From contig NZ_CP044399.1 of the NCBI RefSeq assembly GCF_008931805.1, positions 2,480,001 through 2,544,000 of the forward strand: 64,000 nt of DNA, read 5' to 3'. The notes under the pieces are model-generated. The model made no database searches, was not told where the DNA came from, and saw nothing but the letters and a program-made list of their open reading frames with translations. This stretch comes from Moritella marina ATCC 15381. GTDB lineage: Bacteria > Pseudomonadota > Gammaproteobacteria > Enterobacterales > Moritellaceae. This document shows, one piece after another, positions 55,345 through 63,688 of this stretch. A program made the position numbers and the translations under genes. How positions within the stretch are numbered: position 1 is the first letter of the stretch; every line of letters begins with the position of its first letter.

Positions 55345-55812
55345 TTAAAGGATGATGTTCATAACGAGCATCGCACCAAATGCATTCAATACTGAAATTA
55401 CGATCATAACTGGAATGTAGCGACCTTCAGTGCCAATAGGTCCCATAATACGACCCATGTATTGCACTTGAGAGCCCATCAAATAGATAGCCGGTGCAAG
55501 AATTGCAATATGAGCACCATTCAAAATACCTTGGTCAAATAAAGTGATAACCACACCGACAGCCCCACCCATCGACATCCAGGCACCAATTAATACCGCA
55601 GCAGCTTCGCCAGGTAGACCAAAGACTTCCATTATCGGCGAAAACACAGTACCCATTAAGGCAAGAGCACCCGTGATCTGTAAGGCTTTAATAATCACAA
55701 AGGCCATCAATACATTTGGTACAGTAGAAGTCGTTGCAATGACCCAACCTTTTTTAGCGCCTTCAACGAAGATGTCGGTAACCATAGGTTTTTTTGCTGT
55801 TACATTACTCAT
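55345..55812 (-). CDS. yjiG: YjiG family membrane protein
   Basis: 155 residues (E. coli YjiG: 153) with about four membrane helices. It begins KKPMVTDIFVEGAKKGWVIATTSTVPNVLMAFVIIKAL and contains FGLPGEAAAVLIGAWMSMGGAVG, typical of nucleoside-recognition or Gate-domain proteins such as SpmB. Its start overlaps the yjiH stop. With YjiH it probably forms one transporter or channel of unknown substrate. Confidence 0.92.
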   Translation of the reverse strand: MSNVTAKKPMVTDIFVEGAKKGWVIATTSTVPNVLMAFVIIKALQITGALALMGTVFSPIMEVFGLPGEAAAVLIGAWMSMGGAVGVVITLFDQGILNGAHIAILAPAIYLMGSQVQYMGRIMGPIGTEGRYIPVMIVISVLNAFGAMLVMNIIL

Positions 55813-56546
55813 TACACTGTCTCCTCAAGCATTTTCTTGTCGTTATCTTTGGTACTGCCTTCCTTGCCCTCGGTAATGTTCAAATAAAGACGGAATAGAT
55901 TTGCGCCAACAAATTTGAATGCGAACATCACGATAACGGCAAGCCCAATAGAAGAAGGTACAGCCGTAGATCCGTCGGGATTTGTTAAGGTAAAGAGCAC
56001 TGCGCCTGAAGAGAAGAAGTTCACAATGGCGGCACCCGCTGTAAATTGGAACATCGTAAAGACATCGGTTTCACGTTTGGTTAAATGTTTTTCATCTTTT
56101 AACTGACGTGTCATTGCCGCACCCGCATCGGTACTTTGCAGTGAGGCGATAAGGGCGAGACCTGAGTTTCCAGGGATCCCCATTAATGGGCGCAATAGCG
56201 GTGTTAATAATTTACGTGCTGCTTTTAGCGCACCGTAATGCTCAAGTACATTAATCATACCTAGCGCAAACATGACTGTTGGGATGAGGGTTAACGCAAA
56301 AATGAAACCGTCACGCGCACCACTACCGCCTTTACCACGCAGTGAGGTTGTTGCAACTTCGACACCATCGGCCGTGTCAGACACTGAATATGCCACCTTA
56401 CCGAAAGAACCATTAAGAGTGGTGAAATCAAATACGCCATACCATTCGTTCGATTTCATCAGACCAGAGAAAAAGACGATCGCAAAAACAAGTGCAATAT
56501 ATCCACCGATCTTCACTTTCGGATCCTTGACAGTTGGTTCAGTCAT
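55812..56546 (-). CDS. yjiH: YjiH family membrane protein
   Basis: 244 residues from the ATG at 56546, selected because GAGGTG lies 6 bp upstream; longer in-frame starts would add an unlikely 39-residue leader. About six hydrophobic segments. FALTLIPTVMFALGMINVLEHYGALKAARKLLTPLLRPLMGIPG and LIASLQSTDAGAAMTRQLKDE mark the Gate/nucleoside-recognition family (SpmA-like half). First gene of yjiH-yjiG-peptidase, which is headed by an FNR box. Confidence 0.9.
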   Translation of the reverse strand: MTEPTVKDPKVKIGGYIALVFAIVFFSGLMKSNEWYGVFDFTTLNGSFGKVAYSVSDTADGVEVATTSLRGKGGSGARDGFIFALTLIPTVMFALGMINVLEHYGALKAARKLLTPLLRPLMGIPGNSGLALIASLQSTDAGAAMTRQLKDEKHLTKRETDVFTMFQFTAGAAIVNFFSSGAVLFTLTNPDGSTAVPSSIGLAVIVMFAFKFVGANLFRLYLNITEGKEGSTKDNDKKMLEETV

Positions 56547-56613
56547 AAACACCTCTATATACTTGTCAGACAAGGGCAAAAATTGCCGAATAACCTCGTA
56601 ACCATTTAGGGGT

Positions 56614-56619
56614 ATTCTG
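56614..56619 (-). promoter_or_regulatory. Putative -10 box of the FNR-dependent yjiH promoter
   Basis: CAGAAT on the minus strand (complement of 56614-56619). With a start near 56607 the FNR site is centred near -40.5, the class II activator position. The -35 region is replaced by the FNR box. Confidence 0.5.
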
Positions 56620-56640
56620 AATGAGCTGAGATTAAAAGAA

Positions 56641-56654
56641 TTGATTTGCATCAA
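56641..56654. promoter_or_regulatory. FNR box upstream of yjiH-yjiG-peptidase
   Basis: TTGATTTGCATCAA is a perfect match to TTGAT-N4-ATCAA, about 95 bp before the yjiH start. It predicts activation under anoxia of this operon, and perhaps of frdABCD further downstream in the same direction. Confidence 0.8.
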
Positions 56655-56977
56655 CAAAAACAACTAAATAGAATCAAGGTGTTAATAGTGCTTATATTTT
56701 GTGACCAGGCTTTAATTGCAGACTTATATATTGTAAAAACGAGAATGTTGAAGGATATTATCGGTAACCTGCAGGATTGATAGAGATAAACAACTTTAGG
56801 TGTGAATTATTTAGTGAAATAGCTATTTCACTCTATCAATTCAATATTAGCTCGGGAGAGTTTCATTTTTAACGAGAGATGGCATTTAATAAGAGCGTCA
56901 CTATCTCGTCTAAAAAACGAGCAGTAAAAAGTGCATTAATATTGTTTCAGATACAGTGCGGCATGCTGGTAAAGGTG

Positions 56978-57015
56978 CTAAAAAGCACTAAACGACAATG
57001 TCAGCTTAGTGCTTT
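56978..57015 (-). terminator. Terminator of the ohr-doxX operon
   Basis: AAAGCACTAA (56982-56991) pairs with TTAGTGCTTT (57006-57015); the minus strand continues into T residues. Confidence 0.7.
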
Positions 57016-57048
57016 CAATATATTAACTAACTATGTTGACTAACTATG

Positions 57049-57453
57049 TTATTTTTTCACTTTATCTATCTTCGTTGCGCAAGTCGATGACCAAGAATGG
57101 CCTGACAACACCAACAAGCCAGCAAGAATGCCTAAGTTTTTAATGAAGTTTTGCATTTCATGTGCGCCTTCAAGACCCGCTAAGTTCCAGAAATCATGCA
57201 AGTTCACATTAATCACCAACACTAAACCTGCCAGTAATAACGCCAAAATCGCAGTATAACGATTGGCAATCAGTAAGATCGCAGCCACAATCTGAAATAC
57301 GCCTGCAGCTGCAAGTAATACAGGCACGAATGGCATGTTATGCTTTTCCATTAGGCCGATGTGCATATCCCAAGATACAAACTTCATAATACCTGGAATT
57401 AAAAAATACAGTGCCAGTAAGATACGACCAGCGGTTAATAACATCTTATCCAT
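57049..57453 (-). CDS. DoxX family membrane protein
   Basis: 134 residues from an ATG 1 bp after the ohr stop (a GTG four codons upstream, overlapping ohr, is also open). Four membrane segments; MLLTAGRILLALYFLIPGIMKFVSW is the DoxX start. DoxX-type proteins are often next to thiol-peroxide or redox genes and may join membrane oxidoreductase complexes (compare SodA-MRC in mycobacteria). Coupling to ohr suggests a role in peroxide stress; inferred. Confidence 0.85.
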   Translation of the reverse strand: MDKMLLTAGRILLALYFLIPGIMKFVSWDMHIGLMEKHNMPFVPVLLAAAGVFQIVAAILLIANRYTAILALLLAGLVLVINVNLHDFWNLAGLEGAHEMQNFIKNLGILAGLLVLSGHSWSSTCATKIDKVKK

Positions 57454-57454
57454 C

Positions 57455-57877
57455 TTATGCTTCACCCTTTACGCTCAGTTGCACATCGATATTACCGCGA
57501 ACCGCATTTGAATAAGGGCAAACTTGATGTGCTGTTGCAACTAACTGTTCTGCATCTGCTTGTGGTAACGCAAGCTCAATGGCAAGGCTAACTGTTAATG
57601 CAAAACCACCCGTTGCGTTAGGACCAATACCCACTTCAGCAGATACCGGTGCAGCAGTCAGTTTAATTTTCATTTCACGGGCTACATGCAAAATAGCATT
57701 CGAGAAACAAGCCGCATAACCTGCTGCAAATAACTGCTCAGGGTTTGTTGCTTCACCCGTTCCACCCATTGCTTTTGGATAACTTAATGCTAACGATAAC
57801 ATGCCGTCATCTGTTGCTACTTGGCCGTTACGACCCGCTGATGCTGTTGCAGTTGTTGTATATAGTGTAGTCATCAT
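57455..57877 (-). CDS. ohr: Organic hydroperoxide resistance protein
   Basis: 140 residues, the typical Ohr length. It reduces organic hydroperoxides with two catalytic cysteines, C57 (AAGYAACFSN) and C120 (HQVCPYSNAVRGN). GRNGQVATDDGMLSLALSYPKAMGGTGEATNPEQLFAAGYAACF is the Ohr subgroup pattern, distinct from OsmC. Two adjacent ATGs are possible; AGGGAT favours the second (57874). An OhrR-like operator overlaps its promoter. Confidence 0.95.
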   Translation of the reverse strand: MMTTLYTTTATASAGRNGQVATDDGMLSLALSYPKAMGGTGEATNPEQLFAAGYAACFSNAILHVAREMKIKLTAAPVSAEVGIGPNATGGFALTVSLAIELALPQADAEQLVATAHQVCPYSNAVRGNIDVQLSVKGEA

Positions 57878-57974
57878 TTATCCCTATCAATAAATTATAA
57901 GCCGATTCTAAAACTGGCTTTTAAATAATTTTAAAATAACGCGCACTTAGATTGCGCGCAACTCAATTGCAGTC

Positions 57975-58003
57975 ACTATAATCCTGATAACACTTAATTA
58001 CAA
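57975..58003 (-). promoter_or_regulatory. Promoter of ohr
   Basis: On the minus strand TTGTAA (complement of 57998-58003), 17 bp, TATAGT (complement of 57975-57980). The -35 box lies inside the OhrR-like operator, consistent with repression. Confidence 0.6.
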
Positions 58004-58028
58004 CTAGATTGTGCACAATTTATTTTTA
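57999..58028. promoter_or_regulatory. OhrR-like operator upstream of ohr
   Basis: TACAACT-AG-ATTGTGCACAATT (57999-58020) and the following bases to 58028 mirror the Bacillus OhrR operator layout TACAATT-AA-ATTGTATACAATT-AA-ATTGTA. The inner dyad ATTGTG/CACAAT is perfect; the right outer half is degraded. No ohrR gene is in the window. Confidence 0.65.
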
Positions 58029-58044
58029 ATTTGATAATTTAGAT

Positions 58045-58080
58045 AATAAAAAGCCCGAACATGACTGGCATGTTCGGGCT
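58045..58080 (-). terminator. Terminator of the DUF3332 gene
   Basis: AGCCCGAACATG (58052-58063) pairs perfectly with CATGTTCGGGCT (58069-58080) around a 5-nt loop, followed on the minus strand by TTTTATT. Confidence 0.93.
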
Positions 58081-58098
58081 GATATAAGCAAAACAATT

Positions 58099-58638
58099 TT
58101 ATAGGCTGGCTACATGCTCAAGCAATTGCTGGTTATTAGCAACTGCAACTAAGCGACCTTGGTTATAAAAAGCAACGTCATTATTCGCTAAGCGTTTACC
58201 CGTTATTGACTGTTTACTGCCGTCTACGTACGCTACCTGTAATAGCAGACTGTCATCATCAAGTACTTCCATTGATGTTGATTGCACCGATACCTGAAGA
58301 TTTGTCAGTGGTGCACTGCGTAATGAAGGGTCAATATCATCATTTACCTTCATCCATGCTTCCACTGGTGTATCAGCAACAGCGGGGCCTTTTTTAGTGA
58401 TCGGGTTAGTACCAGTCCAAAACTCGATGCTGTTAATCACCATCAAATCGACTAATGACGTAACGCCATACACGGGTGCTGCCAACACATAAATCCCAGC
58501 ACGGCCATAACGGTTATCAACGGCTTTTAAGTTTACGCCCATTGCTAGTTGCGTCAGACCCATTTGACCAATACAACCCGTTAACCCAGATACTGATGCT
58601 GCGATAACCGTTGCACAAATCAATTTTTTCATTTTCAT
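58099..58638 (-). CDS. DUF3332 lipoprotein
   Basis: 179 residues from the ATG at 58638 (GGAAAG upstream); an ATG four codons earlier is possible. The lipobox is LTGC after KKLICATVIAASVSG, so it is a lipoprotein. IYVLAAPVYGVTSLVDLMVINSIEFWTGTNP, conserved in the DUF3332 family, looks membrane-associated. The remainder, with LQVAYVDGSKQSITGKR, is beta-rich. Function unknown. It sits 83 bp after the YbaY-META gene's end, with its own terminator. Confidence 0.85.
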   Translation of the reverse strand: MKMKKLICATVIAASVSGLTGCIGQMGLTQLAMGVNLKAVDNRYGRAGIYVLAAPVYGVTSLVDLMVINSIEFWTGTNPITKKGPAVADTPVEAWMKVNDDIDPSLRSAPLTNLQVSVQSTSMEVLDDDSLLLQVAYVDGSKQSITGKRLANNDVAFYNQGRLVAVANNQQLLEHVASL

Positions 58639-58721
58639 TTTACTTTCCATTCGCTATTTTAATAACATTACTTTAATAAAAGCTGCGTTAATAAATACGA
58701 ACGGTTTAAAGGTCGTATTTA

Positions 58722-59555
58722 TTATTTTTCTTGAACCGTAAATTGCCCTAAAGCAACGCCGGTATTACTGTATAAAGTTAATATCTTATCAATCACTTTA
58801 TAATTATCAGTTGCTGATAATGCGGCTAAAAACTGTGTTTCCAAGTTCATTTGTTGAAAGCACATTTTCTTTGTTGTAGCTAATTCTGTCAGACTCACGT
58901 TATTTGTAAGCACATCATAACGACCACTAAAACGATTACAGCCAGCAAAACCGACCACCTTGTTATCATCTTGAGTGAATACAAGGTGAGGATGTTGCTG
59001 AGTGATATCCGCAGTGATCGCTTGTGTCCCTAACATCGACAATTGCCAGTGTGTATCAATCAAGCTTACTTGGCCGTCACTTTTTGCTTCGTGGCGTACT
59101 TGCGACACTAAAATTTCAGTTGGTTTTGCGCCAGCATTGGCAAATGCATCAACCTGCTCTGTATTAGTAAACAATAATTGGCCATCAAGCGTGATTTGCG
59201 CACGTAAAGCATAACGATGTTGCGGTTTAATTAGCGTTTCGTTATAGCTTAAATTAATTGCGTACGGTGGCGCACTCGCGGCTGTGATCGTCTGCTTGGC
59301 GATGACTTCAGCGGCGACATCCATTTTAGACACATCTTCTAAAATTAAACTCACTTGTGCGCCAGGTGGCAAAGCAATACGCTGTAAATAGAATACGTTG
59401 GCAGTCAAGGTTTGTTGCTTAAGCGTCACTGATTGTTCTACTTTAGCTGCTTGTTGATCTGTCGTGACACAACCAGCTAAACTGATTAATAACCCGGTAA
59501 TGACAGCTGCAGTCAATGCCGTTTTACGATTTCGTCTATATATATTTTTTTGCAT
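58722..59555 (-). CDS. Lipoprotein with YbaY-like and META domains
   Basis: 277 residues from the ATG at 59555; an upstream extension is open but would bury the signal peptide. Lipobox LAGC with Cys29. Residues about 52-135 form a YbaY-like domain (YLQRIALPPGAQVSLILEDVSKMD, PPYAINLSYNETLIKPQHRYALRAQI). Residues about 165-275 form a META/HslJ domain (WQLSMLGTQ, VVGFAGCNRFSGRYDV, KKMCFQQMNLETQFLAAL). Both domains occur in outer-membrane or periplasmic stress lipoproteins; no enzymatic role is known. Its YbaY part is clearly related to the C-terminal domain of the adjacent amidohydrolase. Confidence 0.87.
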   Translation of the reverse strand: MQKNIYRRNRKTALTAAVITGLLISLAGCVTTDQQAAKVEQSVTLKQQTLTANVFYLQRIALPPGAQVSLILEDVSKMDVAAEVIAKQTITAASAPPYAINLSYNETLIKPQHRYALRAQITLDGQLLFTNTEQVDAFANAGAKPTEILVSQVRHEAKSDGQVSLIDTHWQLSMLGTQAITADITQQHPHLVFTQDDNKVVGFAGCNRFSGRYDVLTNNVSLTELATTKKMCFQQMNLETQFLAALSATDNYKVIDKILTLYSNTGVALGQFTVQEK

Positions 59556-59851
59556 GTAAATAGCCACCTTTAAAGAGTTTTTGCACTTATTACTTGAATC
59601 CGGAATCACACTCTCGAGATTAGAATGAACCGCATTAATTAGCAAATGATAAAACACTTCTGGATATAAAATTAAGTAAACAAGATCGGGTTAAAACCAG
59701 AAGCGGCATAATACACAATAAAACAAACCATACAATAGCACTATGTATGATAAACATATTATTAATGGATAAACCGAGATTATTTCAACATAATACTCGG
59801 TCAGATCAAATTAAGCCGTATGGTAGCAAAAACTTTCGAGACAGAAGGCGC

Positions 59852-62281
59852 TTACGGGGCTGTAGGTGCTGTCGATGGAGCGGGTTTAGAAGGTGCTGTC
59901 GATTCAGCTGGCATCGTCACCCCTTCCGAAAGTGGTACAGCGTTAACAACTGCCGCAGGGGCCTGTGGAATAGCTTTCACCATTAACTCAAATAACTGCC
60001 CAGAGAGCTTATCTAAGCTAGGTAAATCTAATGTCGCAGAATATAAAGGTTTGCCATCATTTTCAATTCTAGCGCGCACTACATAGTCGCCATTACTGTC
60101 AAATGCAGCGGGATCATACTGCAGCGAAATATTGTAAGGCGGTGACGTCGTCGCTGCGATAGTCTTTTGCCCCAGCATTGAATGGCTAATATCAGTTTGA
60201 GACACATCTTCTAGCGTCACCGTAATTGTAGATGATGGCGGTAACGTTGAACGTTCTAAATAAATAACCCGCACTTCTAGATTCTTCTTCTTCGGCGCCA
60301 CCACTACCGTATTGACCTGGTCTTCAAACACCACGCCCCATACCGGGATATCTTTTATCTGCATTGGTGTTACTTTTAGCGGGTTTTGTTCAAGCAGCGT
60401 AAAGTTAGCCGTTTTACCCACAACGATAGATCCAATTGTATCTTCCAGTCTTAATGTATAAGCGGCATTAATGGTAATGGCTTGCATCGCTTGATAAGCA
60501 GTAATACGCTCACCTTGTGACACCTTCTTACCTGTAGATGTAATTCGGTTAACAGCCGTCCACGCTAATGTTAATGGCTCCATGGGGGCCATTGAAAAAT
60601 CAGAATGGAATGACACAGGCACATCATTTTTCATTAAACTATTAACACGAACTAAATTCTCAGCACGCTTGCTACCTAGCCCGACTTCCGCGTACTTATC
60701 TGCTAGCGCCCATAAGTAATAAGGATTAACCGAGGCATCAATATCTAAATCAGCCAATTGCCTCACTTGAGCAGGGGTAAAATAGCCCATGTGATGTAGC
60801 GTCAATCGATGATCTTCACGTGCTAATCGAGCCTGATCGGCTTTATTAAAATCCAATACTTGCTGAATACCTAAATCGCCATTGGCATGCACGTGGATCT
60901 GATAACCGTTATCCCAATAAAAACTTAACTGCTGCTGAAATAAATCCAACGGCGTCATCCACTCACCTTCGTGACCATCAAGATAACCGTCTTTCATCTG
61001 CATTAGCTGAGAATAAATAGCACCATCGGAAAACAGTTTAACCTGCTTAGGTAAAAACGTAATGTTATCGGTATTGTATTCGCTCTCTAAGGTTTCAATG
61101 AAGTCTAACGCTTTCTGATTACTTTGACCCTTGGCGTTATATAAATAAGTGCCACTTGGGATCAGAAATACATCATAAGGAGGCTCTTGGTCCATTTCCG
61201 ATTTGAGTGGTTTATACTCCAATTCAAAATTAGAGCTTGGAAAGCCGGGTTCCGCAATGGTCGTAATTCCGTTTTTAAGCACCAATTGTGACATGATCTT
61301 CAACCCGAGTTTATAACTTTCAGGATTAATTAAATCTGCTGCAATTTTAGGGACTAATGCTAACCAACCACCTTCATAAAAATGACCTTTATCCCAATCA
61401 ACTTGTGGGTTGTCAGCAAAATCCGCCTTTTTAAGAGCAAACTTCTTTATCGCTGCATCGTTTAAGAAAACTTCATGGAAAGAACGGTGAATGATCGCCA
61501 CCGGCTTATCTGGTGACAATTCATTTAATATTTGACGTGTTAATTCACCATGCCAAAGCTGATGATAACCCCAAACAAAAAACACCTTATCTTCTTTAGC
61601 ATTGGCTTCAATTGATTGTTTTAAACGTTCGAGATAAGCGAAATGCCCAGAGACGCCCTTTTTAACTTCGCTCGGTAGTACCCAATCATAAGGTGCAATA
61701 ATTTCATTAGGTAACATGATTGCGGCAATAGAAGGATGTACATGCGGTTCGATAAAACCCGGCAGCATGGTTTTACCGCTAATATTAATCAGTTTGGTAT
61801 TATCGCCACTGAATTTCATCGCTTCAAGTTTGCTACCGACAAAGATGATCTTGGTATCTTTAGTCGCAACAGCTTCAGCATAACTCGGTAGCACGTCAGC
61901 CATCGTCAGAATATCACCGCCAAAATAAATTGCGTCAGCAATAACCTGCACAGCTTTTATAGGCGGTACTTTTGTATCCGATATTGTTGTAGCAGGTACT
62001 TTTATAGACGATGCCTTGGTAGCTTGTTCTTCACTTACTGGAGTGGCCGTTGTCAGCGCATTCGAGGCGGTATTCAAGTCACTATTCAAATCGTTAGTTA
62101 GAGCGGTCGTTAAGTCTGTATTTAAGCTAGCAGTCGTCTCAGCTTTGGTCGTCGTCGAGGCATTAACTTGCAGACTAAATAATAGCGCGCACAATAGCGT
62201 TATTTGCATAAAATACTGCATAAACGACTGTACAAAAACAGAAAACGATTGAATAGGGCTAGTTAAGCCTTGAGTGGACAT
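59852..62281 (-). CDS. Exported amidohydrolase (YtcJ-like) fused to a YbaY-like domain
   Basis: 809 residues from the ATG at 62281 (AAAGGGAG, 7 bp). A signal peptide (ITLLCALLFSLQVNA) is followed by a Thr/Ser/Ala-rich spacer. An amidohydrolase-3 domain occupies about 105-660: KTMLPGFIEPHVHPS carries H-x-H, with later metal or catalytic residues in HVHANGDLGIQQ, LHHMGY and SFHSDFSMAP. Residues about 667-760 form a YbaY-like domain (VIYLERSTLPPSSTITVTLEDVSQTD). A Pro/Ala-rich tail ends the protein. An exported metal hydrolase acting on amides or related bonds is likely; the substrate is unknown. The fusion is unusual to my knowledge. Confidence 0.87.
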   Translation of the reverse strand: MSTQGLTSPIQSFSVFVQSFMQYFMQITLLCALLFSLQVNASTTTKAETTASLNTDLTTALTNDLNSDLNTASNALTTATPVSEEQATKASSIKVPATTISDTKVPPIKAVQVIADAIYFGGDILTMADVLPSYAEAVATKDTKIIFVGSKLEAMKFSGDNTKLINISGKTMLPGFIEPHVHPSIAAIMLPNEIIAPYDWVLPSEVKKGVSGHFAYLERLKQSIEANAKEDKVFFVWGYHQLWHGELTRQILNELSPDKPVAIIHRSFHEVFLNDAAIKKFALKKADFADNPQVDWDKGHFYEGGWLALVPKIAADLINPESYKLGLKIMSQLVLKNGITTIAEPGFPSSNFELEYKPLKSEMDQEPPYDVFLIPSGTYLYNAKGQSNQKALDFIETLESEYNTDNITFLPKQVKLFSDGAIYSQLMQMKDGYLDGHEGEWMTPLDLFQQQLSFYWDNGYQIHVHANGDLGIQQVLDFNKADQARLAREDHRLTLHHMGYFTPAQVRQLADLDIDASVNPYYLWALADKYAEVGLGSKRAENLVRVNSLMKNDVPVSFHSDFSMAPMEPLTLAWTAVNRITSTGKKVSQGERITAYQAMQAITINAAYTLRLEDTIGSIVVGKTANFTLLEQNPLKVTPMQIKDIPVWGVVFEDQVNTVVVAPKKKNLEVRVIYLERSTLPPSSTITVTLEDVSQTDISHSMLGQKTIAATTSPPYNISLQYDPAAFDSNGDYVVRARIENDGKPLYSATLDLPSLDKLSGQLFELMVKAIPQAPAAVVNAVPLSEGVTMPAESTAPSKPAPSTAPTAP

Positions 62282-62371
62282 TACGTCACTCCCTTTAAAC
62301 TCAGTGAAAGTGGGCATAAAGTAACATATCAGTCACTATAAAACCATAAAATCACCGCGAGGAACGGGCAC

Positions 62372-63454
62372 TTAACCCGCCGCTTTTATTAATTCATGCT
62401 CACTTTGTGCGACAAATTTACCAATTTCAGCATATGCTTCGTCAGCCTCTTCTAAATCAAATAAATGCCAAACGTGGAGCATATTAGACCAGGTCTGCAA
62501 TCGTACATCAGAACCTTGTGAACGGGCTTTATTGGTATAACGACGCGAATCATCAACCATCATTTCTGTATCACTAGCTTGGATCAAGATCGGGGGTAAG
62601 TCAGATAAGTTGGCAAAAATAGGCGATATTTTAGGGTCTCGTGGATTCATACGGAACAAGATCGCGACCCAAATAAGCAATATGAATTGTGGAAAGTGAT
62701 GGAATTTACCCATGAACGGGTTTAACAAAAAATCAGTTTTGGCATTATAGTTCAAACTGCCATAACTAAAGGTGCTATCAATACAAGGACATATTGCAAT
62801 TGCAGCATCAACCTGACGGATATCTTGGTGTTTGAGCCAACCAATCAGTGCAAGTGTTAAATTACCACCCGCAGAATCACCCGCGGCATAAATCCGATGA
62901 CATACTTGCGGATTATAAGGGTTGTGCTCAAGTAACCATTGATAAGCGTTACGACAGTCTTGAATGCCTTGAGTACGCGAACCATCAGGGATCATGTCAT
63001 AATTCACCGCGAATACCGCCACACCGAGCTCGCGCGATAAACGCTCTGTAACAACCCGGTGACTCTTTGCACTACCCACAGCAAACCCGCCCCCATGGAT
63101 ATAGAGTAAGCGCTTGTTCACATCACTGTTTTTACTGATCACCCACTCCCCGACTACCTTCTGCTCATTAAAATGGCTGGAGACAGGGATAATGTCACAA
63201 TCTAATTCAATATCCCCTAGGCAATCAATATTTTGACGTAAGGCATACAGGTATTTACTCGGTTTAATAAAATTGATTGGCTCTTGAATGCTTTCGATAA
63301 GTGCCAATGCTTGCGGGTATTTATAGGAAGGTGTAGGACGATAAAACGTCGCGCTTAAATCAGTACTGTCGTACTGGCGTAGATCATCACCATACAAGTT
63401 ACGGATAGCGAGCATAAGCACAACGACGATAACAGCAATAATTAAAAACCACAT
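62372..63454 (-). CDS. HSL-family alpha/beta hydrolase (esterase)
   Basis: 360 residues from the ATG at 63454 (GGGGAG upstream); a TTG 18 codons earlier is less likely. One N-terminal membrane helix (WFLIIAVIVVVLMLAI) anchors it. The HGGG oxyanion motif is at 120-123 and the nucleophile is S194 in GDSAGG. The catalytic Asp is in SDTEMMVDDS and the His in MLHVWHLF. Hormone-sensitive-lipase-type esterases cleave short acyl esters. It lies about 90 bp upstream of the amidohydrolase start in the same direction and may be cotranscribed. Confidence 0.9.
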   Translation of the reverse strand: MWFLIIAVIVVVLMLAIRNLYGDDLRQYDSTDLSATFYRPTPSYKYPQALALIESIQEPINFIKPSKYLYALRQNIDCLGDIELDCDIIPVSSHFNEQKVVGEWVISKNSDVNKRLLYIHGGGFAVGSAKSHRVVTERLSRELGVAVFAVNYDMIPDGSRTQGIQDCRNAYQWLLEHNPYNPQVCHRIYAAGDSAGGNLTLALIGWLKHQDIRQVDAAIAICPCIDSTFSYGSLNYNAKTDFLLNPFMGKFHHFPQFILLIWVAILFRMNPRDPKISPIFANLSDLPPILIQASDTEMMVDDSRRYTNKARSQGSDVRLQTWSNMLHVWHLFDLEEADEAYAEIGKFVAQSEHELIKAAG

Positions 63455-63688
63455 ATAGTGATAACTCCCCGAGTAGTATGCGCAATTGGTATGAGTAATT
63501 AATATCAATAAGTCGTATCAGCAATTCGACCGAGACCAAGCTATAACAATATCATCCTCAAAATACAAATATCAACGACGAAACATAAAATAAACAAGGA
63601 CTAAACCTCAGTATCCATATAAGGATATGAATCTGTGTCACAAGTCCAAATAAAAGCTCACTGCCATTAATTAAATATAACTAACGCA

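Larger units (their letters stand above)
56547..57048. other. Gap upstream of yjiH
   Basis: 502 bp with no gene. It contains the yjiH promoter with an FNR box (56641-56654) and, at the far end, the terminator of the ohr-doxX operon (56978-57015). The middle is AT-rich, without recognised signals. Confidence 0.6.
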
